From assembly GCA_002332795.1 (NCBI GenBank), contig DDBP01000024.1:1-8224 (forward strand): a stretch of DNA of 8,224 nt, given 5' to 3'. Numbering within the stretch: position 1 is the stretch's first letter; every line of letters starts with the position of its first letter. Source of the DNA: Anaerolineales bacterium UBA2029. GTDB lineage: Bacteria; Chloroflexota; Anaerolineae; Aggregatilineales; Aggregatilineaceae. The notes under the pieces were generated by a model. That model did not search any database, was not told the origin of the DNA, and saw nothing but the letters and a program-made list of their open reading frames with translations. Below, in pieces: positions 1 through 6,932 of the stretch. The position numbers and the translations under genes are program-made.

Positions 1-33
1 GGGGGTGAGGTAAAGCTGAGGCGGGCGACGTGA
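1..33 (+). CDS. possible 3' end of an upstream gene (partial)
   Basis: Frame 1 is open from the window edge to a TGA at 31-33 and would encode the tail GGEVKLRRAT. The other two plus frames meet stops almost at once. If real, this gene would end 16 nt before the permease ATG, which fits an operon continuing from the left. Eleven codons are far too few to identify a product, and an open frame this short is expected often by chance. The same bases also form a 14-bp inverted repeat with 8152-8165, so they could instead be intergenic repeat sequence. Confidence 0.2.
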   Translation, partial: GGEVKLRRAT

Positions 34-49
34 GCAGGAATGTGACGGC

Positions 50-3000
50 ATGACTCTGGGTTTGATCCTCAAACGCATGCGCCGCGAATGGCGCTCGCTG
101 GCCATCCTGTTGCTGGCGATCTGCCTGCTGACGGGCTTTTTCGCGCTGGGGCCGTTCTATATCCGCGCGGTGACGGGCGTGGGGCTGCGCTTCGCGCTGG
201 AGCGGGCCGCCCCGCAGGATTTGCAGATCACCCTGGTGATCCAGGACGAACCGCTCTCGCCCGCCGCGCTGGAAGTGGCAAGCCGCGAACTGGGACCGTT
301 GGCGACGGACTACACTTTCTTCATCCGCGCCGACTACACCCCGCCGACGACCGAAGGTGGTGTGGAAGCTGCCGGGCTGGCGACTGGCGGCTATATGTAC
401 CGCTATGGCGAGCCGGTGACAGCGCGCTCGACGCGCCTGGATCATACCTTCCAACCCTATGCCTTCAGCGACATGCCCGATCGCCTGACGTTGATCGAGG
501 GGCGCTGGCCGGTGCGCCTGCCCCCGCCCGACGTCGTGGACCCGACTGGCCTGAGCGACGCCGAACAGCAGGCGCGACAGATCGGCATCTACAATCGGGG
601 GCAGGTGGAGATCGTGGTCACGGCGGAGGTAGCCCGCCGGGCCAACCTGGAAGTGGGGCAGCGCTTCGTGGTGGGCAACAAGCAACTCGACGGCAGCGGC
701 CATGTCGCCAGCGTGGTGATCGTGGGCATTGTCGAACCGAAGAATCCGCAAGACCCCTTCTGGGAAGGCAATCGCAACTTTCTCTATGGGGCCGACGTGG
801 AGATCGCGCCTGGTCAGACGCGCTACGACTTTGGATTTGCCACCATTCCCGAAGCGTACAACGACTGGCTGGCGAACGTCACGCCCGGCGATCGCTATTT
901 CTACGTGCTCGATACCAACACAGATGTCATCACGGCGGACAACATCCGCGACTATCAGGATCGGCTGGCCCTGTTGCAGAACCGGCTGGGGGCCTATCAT
1001 CCCAGCCTGCGCGTGCTGACTGGCCTGACCGCCCTGCTGGAAGGGTACGCTGGCGATGTGGCCGACAACGAACTGGTGATCATCGCCTTCTCCGCGCTCA
1101 TCGCCGGGCTGATGGCGCAACATCTGGCCAGCACGACCGCCCTGGTGCTCGAACAGCAGAGCCAGGAATGGAGCACCATCGTCAGCCGGGGCGGGAGCGC
1201 CCCCCAACTGGTGCTGATGCAACTGATCACGGTGACTTTGCTGGCGCTGGTGGGTTTTGCGCTTGGCCCGCTGCTCAGCATCGTCTTTCTGCGCCTGATG
1301 GAACATTACGGTCCTCTGGCCGAAGCGCTGGGCGGGCATTCCCTGGGCGCGACGACCATCCCCACTATTTCCTATGTGCTCAGCGCGCTGATCACCGTGC
1401 CGATCATTTTGCGGCTGACCTGGCCCGCCGTGCCTGCCGCCCGTCGTAGCCTGGCGCGGCTGAAGCAGATCGCCTCGCGCCCCAAGGAGACGCCCTGGTG
1501 GTTGCGCTATTACCTGGACGGCGTCGCGCTGCTGGTGGGCGCCCTGTTCACGCTGCGGCTGTATTACCTGGTCGGCGGGGATCTTGGGGTGTTGCTGCAG
1601 AACCTGCTGGCGGCACCCGGCGAAGTGATCGGAGAGATCAGCCAGGAGCTGACCAAAGGGAGCTTCGCCGCCGAGCGGGGCAGCTATCACGTCATCGGCG
1701 ACTACAACCTGCCCGTGTTCGTGCTCGACACGGTGCCCGCCGTGTTCGGCATCGTGCTGGGGCTGGGCATGGCCTGGATGCGCCTGTTCCCCTGGCTGAT
1801 GGAGATCGTCTCGCGGGTGGCGCAGCGCACCCGTCACCTGACGCTGCCGCTGGCCGTGTGGCGTGTGGCCCGCGATCCGGGGCATTACGCCATGCTGGTC
1901 TTGCTGCTGATCATGACGCTGGCGCTGGGCACGGCCTCGCTGAGCATCTCCGACACGCGCGACCGGGGAGCCTGGAGCGCGGCCCGCGAAGAGGTCGGCA
2001 GCGGCGCGCGCATCACCTTCGACCCGGCGCAACTCGACGCGCGAGACGTGCGCTGGGAACAGTTGCCCGGCGTGACAGGCGCGCTGACGCTGATGCACGT
2101 GGTGGGCGACCCCGGCAGCACGGCGACGCGGGCCAGTGTCCATCTCTTCGGCGTGGACCCGCAGACAGTCAGTCCTGCCTTCGCCGATCTGAACGCGCTC
2201 ATCGCCCCGCTGCGCGATGTGACGCTTCCGCCAGCCCCTGGCCTGGAACTGCCCGAAGAAGCGGTGCGCCTGTCGGTGCAGGTCTATTCCATGCCGCAGT
2301 GGATCGCCGAAGACCCGCCGGTGACGGTGCAGTTGGTCGCCTATCTACAGGATGCGCTGGGCATCCCCCATCGCGTGCGCCTCGCGCCGCCGGGCGTCAC
2401 GCCGGTCTCGGCAGCGCCGGGCGCGGGGGAGGCGCAGACCCTGCCGCCCACGCCAGTGGAGGAATGGCTGACCTTCGCCGGGGACTTGCCGCAGAGTGGG
2501 CACAAACCCTATCGGCTGATGCGGTTGGCGCTGGCGAGCGAGCAGGGCAATATTGACGCTTTCCGGCACACCGTTTACCTGGATCGCCTGGCGACACAGG
2601 ACGCTTTCGGCACGACGCGCACCCTGGAGAGCTTCGAGGACGAGACTAACGCCTGGGCGCAGGCGACCGTCGCCAACCCCTACGCCGCTTCGTGGACGCA
2701 GATCACCGGCGGTAGCCTGGTGCAGGGCGTGGAGATGCAGCGCGTGCGGGGCGAGGTGATCGAGGTGGACGGGCCGACGGCGCTGCGCCTGGACTACAGC
2801 ATGGGCAAGCTGGGTGGGCGGCGGCGCGAGCCGAGCATCACCGTCAACGAGCCGCGCCTTGACCGCTTGCCGGTGTTGATCAACGCCACCTTCGCCCGAC
2901 AGTTTGGCGCGCGCACCGCTGCCGACGAGCCACTCGCCGTCGGCGACGAGCGCAACCTGGTGCTCAACCTGGGCAGCGGCTCGGTGGAACTGGGCTACCG

Positions 3001-3670
3001 CGTGGTGGGCGTCTTCGAGGATTTCCCGTCGGTGGACAGCAAAGTGCCGGTGTTGATCACCCATCGCGATCTGCTGCAGCCGGTGATCAATCAGGCGGCG
3101 TCTACCGTCCATTTCTTCGCCGATAACGAAGCCTGGCTGGAGTTGCCCCGTCAGGCCCCGCCCGACGCGCTGCGATCGGCCATCGTCGCGCTGGGCGAGG
3201 GCGTCACGGGGGCGCTGTGGGCCTGGGATCGCTACGGTGAGTTGCAGCGCGAACCGCTGCCCAGCGCGGTGGCAGGCATGCTCTTCGCCGGTTTCTGGAT
3301 CAGCCTGGCGCTGACGCTGCTGGACTTCGCCTTCTACCTGGTGGTGACAGCCCGGCAACGGCTGTTCACTTTCGCCGTGTTGCGCTCGTTGGGCTGGAAT
3401 GCGGGCAATATCTGGCGGCTGCTGTTCATCGAACAGATGGCGCTGGTGTTGCCGGCCCTGCTCATTGGCAGCGCGATCGGCGCAGGGCTGGCCTATCTGC
3501 TGCTGCCATTCCTGGCGCTGGTGGGCAACGAGACATTGCGCCTGCCGCTGGCCGACCTGGCCGTGCTGCTGCTGGCGCTGCTGATCTCCTTCGCCGCGCT
3601 AATGGGCGTGGCTGCGATCTTCCTGCGGCGCATGAGCGTCAACCAGGTGTTGCGGCTGGGCGAAGAATGA
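50..3670 (+). CDS. giant FtsX/MacB-type ABC transporter permease
   Basis: Predicted cytoplasmic-membrane permease of the FtsX/MacB/LolC superfamily, 1206 residues. I count about ten hydrophobic segments, near residues 17-37, 341-360, 387-414, 438-458, 491-507, 555-580, 613-632, 1073-1100, 1128-1154 and 1168-1192. This is the duplicated FtsX layout: TM1, outside domain, three-TM core, two linker TMs, then a second TM, outside domain and three-TM core. The outside domains are very large (about residues 38-340 and 633-1072). The second carries beta-sandwich-like stretches around 801-935. The second core includes FTFAVLRSLGW (1107-1117), a pattern typical of FtsX cores. The ATG at 50 has AGGAA at 36-40, and TM1 begins shortly after. 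It is much longer than YbbP-like proteins (about 800 residues). Two ATPase genes follow. The substrate is unknown. Export, lipoprotein handling and mechanotransmission to an outside enzyme are all possible in this superfamily. Confidence 0.9.
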   Translation: MTLGLILKRMRREWRSLAILLLAICLLTGFFALGPFYIRAVTGVGLRFALERAAPQDLQITLVIQDEPLSPAALEVASRELGPLATDYTFFIRADYTPPTTEGGVEAAGLATGGYMYRYGEPVTARSTRLDHTFQPYAFSDMPDRLTLIEGRWPVRLPPPDVVDPTGLSDAEQQARQIGIYNRGQVEIVVTAEVARRANLEVGQRFVVGNKQLDGSGHVASVVIVGIVEPKNPQDPFWEGNRNFLYGADVEIAPGQTRYDFGFATIPEAYNDWLANVTPGDRYFYVLDTNTDVITADNIRDYQDRLALLQNRLGAYHPSLRVLTGLTALLEGYAGDVADNELVIIAFSALIAGLMAQHLASTTALVLEQQSQEWSTIVSRGGSAPQLVLMQLITVTLLALVGFALGPLLSIVFLRLMEHYGPLAEALGGHSLGATTIPTISYVLSALITVPIILRLTWPAVPAARRSLARLKQIASRPKETPWWLRYYLDGVALLVGALFTLRLYYLVGGDLGVLLQNLLAAPGEVIGEISQELTKGSFAAERGSYHVIGDYNLPVFVLDTVPAVFGIVLGLGMAWMRLFPWLMEIVSRVAQRTRHLTLPLAVWRVARDPGHYAMLVLLLIMTLALGTASLSISDTRDRGAWSAAREEVGSGARITFDPAQLDARDVRWEQLPGVTGALTLMHVVGDPGSTATRASVHLFGVDPQTVSPAFADLNALIAPLRDVTLPPAPGLELPEEAVRLSVQVYSMPQWIAEDPPVTVQLVAYLQDALGIPHRVRLAPPGVTPVSAAPGAGEAQTLPPTPVEEWLTFAGDLPQSGHKPYRLMRLALASEQGNIDAFRHTVYLDRLATQDAFGTTRTLESFEDETNAWAQATVANPYAASWTQITGGSLVQGVEMQRVRGEVIEVDGPTALRLDYSMGKLGGRRREPSITVNEPRLDRLPVLINATFARQFGARTAADEPLAVGDERNLVLNLGSGSVELGYRVVGVFEDFPSVDSKVPVLITHRDLLQPVINQAASTVHFFADNEAWLELPRQAPPDALRSAIVALGEGVTGALWAWDRYGELQREPLPSAVAGMLFAGFWISLALTLLDFAFYLVVTARQRLFTFAVLRSLGWNAGNIWRLLFIEQMALVLPALLIGSAIGAGLAYLLLPFLALVGNETLRLPLADLAVLLLALLISFAALMGVAAIFLRRMSVNQVLRLGEE

Positions 3671-3674
3671 AGGG

Positions 3675-3710
3675 GGATTAGGGGATTGCGGATTGCGGAT
3701 TGCGGATTGT
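3675..3710 (+). repeat. degenerate 7-bp tandem repeat (GGATTGC)
   Basis: Exact GGATTGC units lie at 3683-3689, 3690-3696 and 3697-3703, followed by GGATTGT at 3704-3710. A decayed GGATTAG unit precedes them at 3675-3681, separated by one extra G. The array starts four bases after the permease stop codon and lies in the 96-nt gap before the first ATPase gene. I see no convincing promoter or terminator in this gap. Short heptamer repeats between genes are known from cyanobacteria (STRR repeats); whether this one belongs to a genome-wide family cannot be told here. Confidence 0.85.
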
Positions 3711-3766
3711 GAAATGCGATGTCTCAAAATCGGCGGTTACTGTGGGGAAGATAGGGTAAGGGCGCG

Positions 3767-4705
3767 ATGAATCAACCTCAACCAGGCTCACAAACCGCAC
3801 CGCTGAGCGCCGAGGTCGCCCGACCGGTGTTCATCGAGTGCGACAATCTGGTCAAGATATACAAGGTGGCCGACCTGGAAGTGGTCGCCCTGCAGGGGCT
3901 GGACCTGCTGGTGCGCGAAGGCGAGATGATGGCGCTGGTCGGGCCGTCGGGGTCGGGCAAGTCCACCCTGATGAACATCCTGGGCGGACTGGACTTTCCC
4001 ACTGCCGGGCGCGTGCGCGTGGGCGACTACAACCTGCTGGAACTGACGCGCCGCGATCAGGTGCGCTACCGGCGCTTCATGGTGGGCTTTGTGTGGCAGC
4101 AGACGGCGCGCAACCTGTTACCCTATCTGACGGCGCTGGAAAACGTGGAGCTGCCCATGGCGCTGGCGGGCCTGCCTGCCCGCGAGCGACGCGCGCGCGC
4201 CGCCGACCTGCTGGAGCGGGTAGGACTGGCCGACCGCATGAAGCACCGCCCGGACCGACTTTCTGGCGGGGAGCAGCAGCGCGTGGCGATTGCGGTGGCG
4301 ATGGCCAACCGTCCGCGGCTGTTGCTGGCCGACGAACCGACCGGCGAGGTGGACAATCAGTCCGCCGAGCAGATTTTCCACACCCTGCGCGCGCTGAACG
4401 CTGATTTCAACGTGACGATCATCATCGTCACGCACGACATGACCGTCTCGACCAGGGTGGATCGTGTGGTGGGCATGCGCGACGGGCGTACCAGTACCGA
4501 GATTCTGCGGCGGCGCGAGGGCGATATCGCCGTTCACGAGGAGGAGTACGCCATCCTCGACCGCGCCGGACGGCTGCAACTGCCCGAAGCCTATATCGAG
4601 GCGCTCGATCTCGAAGACCGCGTGCGCCTGCATCTGTATGAGGATCACATCGGCGTATGGCCAGAACATGCGCACCGCAACGGGGATCGCGAGGGCCAGG
4701 AGTGA
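3767..4705 (+). CDS. ABC transporter ATP-binding protein with AbrB-like C-terminal extension
   Basis: MacB/LolD-family ATPase, 312 residues, expected to power the permease encoded upstream. Visible motifs are a possible A-loop Tyr32, Walker A GPSGSGKST (59-67), Q-loop Gln111 in GFVWQQ, signature LSGGEQQ (165-171), Walker B RLLLADE with catalytic Glu190, a GEVD D-loop (193-196) and switch His223 in VTHD. All catalytic residues are present. After the signature the usual ARAL-type Arg is Val177 (AIAVAMA), and the Q-loop segment is WQQTARNL rather than the common FQSFNL-like form. Beyond residue 245 there is an extension of about 67 residues whose core (260-299, with DRAGRLQLP) resembles the AbrB/SpoVT swapped-hairpin fold. 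The ATG at 3767 is preceded by only modest purine-rich SD-like sequence (TAAGGG, 3757-3762). The stop lies 7 nt before the next ATPase start, so the two are almost certainly co-transcribed. Confidence 0.92.
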   Translation: MNQPQPGSQTAPLSAEVARPVFIECDNLVKIYKVADLEVVALQGLDLLVREGEMMALVGPSGSGKSTLMNILGGLDFPTAGRVRVGDYNLLELTRRDQVRYRRFMVGFVWQQTARNLLPYLTALENVELPMALAGLPARERRARAADLLERVGLADRMKHRPDRLSGGEQQRVAIAVAMANRPRLLLADEPTGEVDNQSAEQIFHTLRALNADFNVTIIIVTHDMTVSTRVDRVVGMRDGRTSTEILRRREGDIAVHEEEYAILDRAGRLQLPEAYIEALDLEDRVRLHLYEDHIGVWPEHAHRNGDREGQE

Positions 4706-4712
4706 GCGAGCG

Positions 4713-5456
4713 ATGAGCAGCGAGACACACGGTTATTCCAGCAGCCTGGAACCGGTGGTGCGCCTGGAGGGCGTGCACCGTGTCTATCACCTGGCCGGTG
4801 AGGATATTCACGCCATCAACGACGTGACGCTCGATATCTGGCCGCAGCGCATGACGGCCATCGTGGGGCGCTCTGGCTCCGGCAAGACGACGCTGCTCAA
4901 CCTGATTGCCGGTCTGGACAAGCCCACGCAGGGCACGGTGTGGGTGCTGGGCCGCAACCTCAATCAGCTTGACGAGCGCGACTTGCTGGCGCTACGCCTG
5001 CACAAGCTCGGCTTCGTCTTCCAGAGCTTCGGGCTGATGCCGCTGCTGAGCGCGCGCGAAAACGTCGGCGTGCCGCTGCGGATGCGCGGTCTGCCGCCCG
5101 CCGAGCGCGAGGCCCGCGTGGACGAGGCGCTGGCATGGGTGGGGCTGACCGACCGCGCGCACCATCGGCCCTATGAGCTTTCCGGCGGGGAGCAACAGCG
5201 TGTGGCGATCGCGCGGGCGCTGGCAGAAGACCCCGAACTGGTGCTGGCCGACGAGCCGACCGGTCAGCTCGACACGCGCACCGGACGGCGCATCCTGGAG
5301 TTGCTGCGCCGGATGGTGGAAGAGCGCGGCGTCACGCTGGTGATCGTCACGCACGATCCGCAGGTGATGGCCGAGGCCGACATCGTGCACGAACTGCGCG
5401 ACGGACGGCTGGTGGGCACGCGCGTCAAAGAAGGGGTCGGCGTGCCGGGGCGGTGA
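4713..5456 (+). CDS. ABC transporter ATP-binding protein (MacB/LolD family)
   Basis: Second ATPase, 247 residues, the normal length for the LolD/MacB ATPase family. Motifs are A-loop Tyr25, Walker A GRSGSGKTT (52-60), Q-loop Gln104 in GFVFQSFGLMP, signature LSGGEQQ (156-162) followed by the standard RVAIARALA, Walker B LVLADE with Glu181, D-loop GQLD (184-187) and His214 in IVTHD. The frame stays open upstream to 4464, but that part overlaps the first ATPase. I chose ATG 4713 because it gives the family length and has AGGAG at 4698-4702, 10 nt upstream. Compared with the first ATPase it lacks the C-terminal extension. Being distinct and adjacent, the two could form a heterodimer under a single two-core permease, or serve alternative permeases. 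The stop overlaps a possible GTG start of the next frame. Confidence 0.94.
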   Translation: MSSETHGYSSSLEPVVRLEGVHRVYHLAGEDIHAINDVTLDIWPQRMTAIVGRSGSGKTTLLNLIAGLDKPTQGTVWVLGRNLNQLDERDLLALRLHKLGFVFQSFGLMPLLSARENVGVPLRMRGLPPAEREARVDEALAWVGLTDRAHHRPYELSGGEQQRVAIARALAEDPELVLADEPTGQLDTRTGRRILELLRRMVEERGVTLVIVTHDPQVMAEADIVHELRDGRLVGTRVKEGVGVPGR

Positions 5457-5491
5457 CTCCTTCGCCGCGCAACTGGGGTAGGGAGGCAGCC

Positions 5492-6757
5492 GTGAACGCC
5501 AGACGAGCGCTGCACTGGCTGGCCGTGATGGGCGGCGTCGCCTTGTTCGGCGGGGCAGCCCTGCATTTTCTGCCCGCCGACGTACCCTCTGCGCCTGCCG
5601 CTCGCCTGATCCTCCCGACGCTCAGCACGCCTGCGCCGGAAGTTTCTCCTACAGCCGATTCCCCTCTGCCCGCCCTGGCACTGATTCAAGGTCTCAAAGC
5701 GCGGCGACTGGTGCTGCTGCCCCTGAGCGGGGCAGGCGTGCCCCTGGAAATTGACCGCGGGGTGCAGGTCTGGCCACTGCTGCCCAGCCCGGACGGGACG
5801 CGCCTGCTCTATGGTAGCGCGGGCGCGGTGATGGTGTTCGACGCGACGGCACGACGGGCGATCATCGTCGGCGAACTGCCCGCGGGCGGTCGTCTGGTGG
5901 GGGCGCAGTGGTCACCGGCGGGGGACGCGGTGGCCTACGTGGTGCAGAGCGAACATCACGCGGTCGCCAGCTACGCCCCTGCGGATGGCTCGGCCCTGCC
6001 GGTCGAACTGCTGCGCGTGCCCGCCGGTCTCGATGTTGACGTGGGCTGGCTGCGCGACGGGCGTCCGGTGGTGCTGTACCTGGGATTGGGGGCAGCCGGT
6101 GGCCTGCAGCCGCACTACCGCGTCTATGATCCGGTCGCGCGGGAATTCGTCGCCCTTTCGCCAGACGAAGCAGAACAGGTGCAGCAGCCCTGGGCACCCT
6201 GGCGTTCGCCCGACGGAACGCAACAAGTCTACGCGGTGAGCACCTGGCAGAATGCGCGCTTTCGCGGGGCGTGTCGCACTGGCCCGCTGGGTCTGGCCGA
6301 CGATAGCTGGCTGCCCGCTTACTCCCTTTCACAGGGGGCAGCGCGTCCGCTGGCCTTTGCCGTCGAGGGGCTGTTCATGGATCGTCCCACCTGGCTACAG
6401 GACGGACGCATCCTCTTCCGGGCCATCGCCGATGCAGCCTGCGCCAGGGGGCAGTCCGGGTTGTATGTCGGCAGGCCAGGCGAGACTCCCAGTCGCCTGG
6501 TGGCTGTGGAACCCGATCCAGCCCCTGACGATGCGGACCGAGCGCCCCTGGGCGTTGCCTATGCGGTTGATCCCGCGCAGACTCGCCTGGTCTGGTCAGA
6601 AAACGACAGCGCTGCCCGGCGCAGCAGGGTATCTCTCATGCCGCTGGAGGGCGGCGAGGTGCGGACGATCTATTACACTTCCCCTCTGCTCGACGACGCG
6701 CAACCTTTCGCCTACCGCGACCAGGAGATCATCCTGTACCTGGTGTGGCTGGGCTGA
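5492..6757 (+). CDS. membrane-anchored beta-propeller-like protein, function unknown
   Basis: 421 residues from GTG 5492. A hydrophobic N-terminal segment (about residues 7-26) follows an Arg pair, suggesting a signal anchor or signal peptide. There is no lipobox Cys. A Pro/Ser/Thr-rich linker follows (about 41-60). The rest shows repeated TolB/WD40-like blade motifs: SPDGTRLLY (99-107), SPAGDAVAYV (141-150), LRDGRPVVLY (187-196), SPDGTQQVY (239-247), LQDGRILF (302-309) and DPAQTRLVW (360-368). Six such turns suggest a six-bladed propeller outside the membrane. Cys261 and Cys317 could pair. The frame also permits GTG 5453, overlapping the ATPase stop as GTGA and adding 13 residues. I prefer 5492 because GGGAGG at 5481-5486 lies five bases before it and the shorter N-terminus looks like a proper signal. 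Its tight linkage to the ATPases suggests a partner or sensor of the ABC system; this is inference. Confidence 0.8.
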   Translation: MNARRALHWLAVMGGVALFGGAALHFLPADVPSAPAARLILPTLSTPAPEVSPTADSPLPALALIQGLKARRLVLLPLSGAGVPLEIDRGVQVWPLLPSPDGTRLLYGSAGAVMVFDATARRAIIVGELPAGGRLVGAQWSPAGDAVAYVVQSEHHAVASYAPADGSALPVELLRVPAGLDVDVGWLRDGRPVVLYLGLGAAGGLQPHYRVYDPVAREFVALSPDEAEQVQQPWAPWRSPDGTQQVYAVSTWQNARFRGACRTGPLGLADDSWLPAYSLSQGAARPLAFAVEGLFMDRPTWLQDGRILFRAIADAACARGQSGLYVGRPGETPSRLVAVEPDPAPDDADRAPLGVAYAVDPAQTRLVWSENDSAARRSRVSLMPLEGGEVRTIYYTSPLLDDAQPFAYRDQEIILYLVWLG

Positions 6758-6848
6758 GACGTGGGCTTGCTCCAGAAGCAGGAATTCAATTCACCCCAGG
6801 GGGCGCAGAAGCGCTCTCGCCTTCGAGTACAATAAGCTGTAGATAGCG

Positions 6849-6912
6849 TGTGCAGAAGGGCAGGCGTAACCTGCCGATGGATTGTGCATAGCCTGTGGAA
6901 AACTGTGCACAA
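6849..6912. promoter_or_regulatory. cluster of DnaA-box-like 9-mers
   Basis: Against the consensus TTWTNCACA, the site at 6894-6902 (TGTGGAAAA, i.e. TTTTCCACA on the minus strand) matches fully. Those at 6904-6912 (TGTGCACAA) and 6849-6857 (TGTGCAGAA) each have one mismatch, and 6882-6890 (TTGTGCATA, plus strand) has two. The two best sites are one base apart and end just before the Shine-Dalgarno of the next gene. TTGTGCATAG (6882-6891) and CTGTGCACAA (6903-6912) also form an imperfect inverted repeat. It may be a DnaA or other regulator site, or chance. No dnaA, dnaN or long AT-rich element is nearby, so I do not call an origin. Confidence 0.35.
6859..6875 (+). repeat. inverted repeat GGCAGG-cgtaa-CCTGCC
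   Basis: A perfect 6-bp stem with a 5-nt loop lies in the 175-nt gap between the propeller gene and the Gly-rich gene. No T tract follows, so it is not a classical intrinsic terminator for the ABC operon. It could be a leader hairpin or operator for the downstream gene. Apart from this and the DnaA-box-like sites, I see no strong promoter in 6758-6932. A TACAAT hexamer at 6828-6833 has no matching -35. Confidence 0.45.
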
Positions 6913-6932
6913 GTCAGGAAGGAGAGCCGATC

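Noticed and set aside
88..1449. Plus-strand open frame (453 residues) in another frame of the permease
   Set aside because: Its composition is Arg/Gly/Ala-rich without motifs and it overlaps the first FtsX core. The permease frame explains this DNA.
1498..2556. Plus-strand open frame (352 residues) within the permease
   Set aside because: It is an Arg/Ala/Gly-rich shadow frame with no recognisable motif and lies wholly within the permease.
2345..3358. Long minus-strand open frame (337 residues) opposite the permease
   Set aside because: It lies entirely inside the well-supported permease, has low-complexity His/Arg/Gln-rich composition, and shows no domain or Shine-Dalgarno. Such shadows are typical of GC-rich genes.
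4118..4675. Minus-strand open frame opposite the first ATPase
   Set aside because: It is the complement of conserved ABC motifs, with no independent start signal.
6808..6824. Possible terminator hairpin GAAGCG-ctct-CGCCTTC after the propeller gene
   Set aside because: The stem needs a bulge and no T tract follows; it is too weak to call a terminator.
6849..6912. Replication origin
   Set aside because: Only a few DnaA-box-like sites are present, with no neighbouring dnaA, dnaN, gyrB or rpmH and no AT-rich unwinding region.
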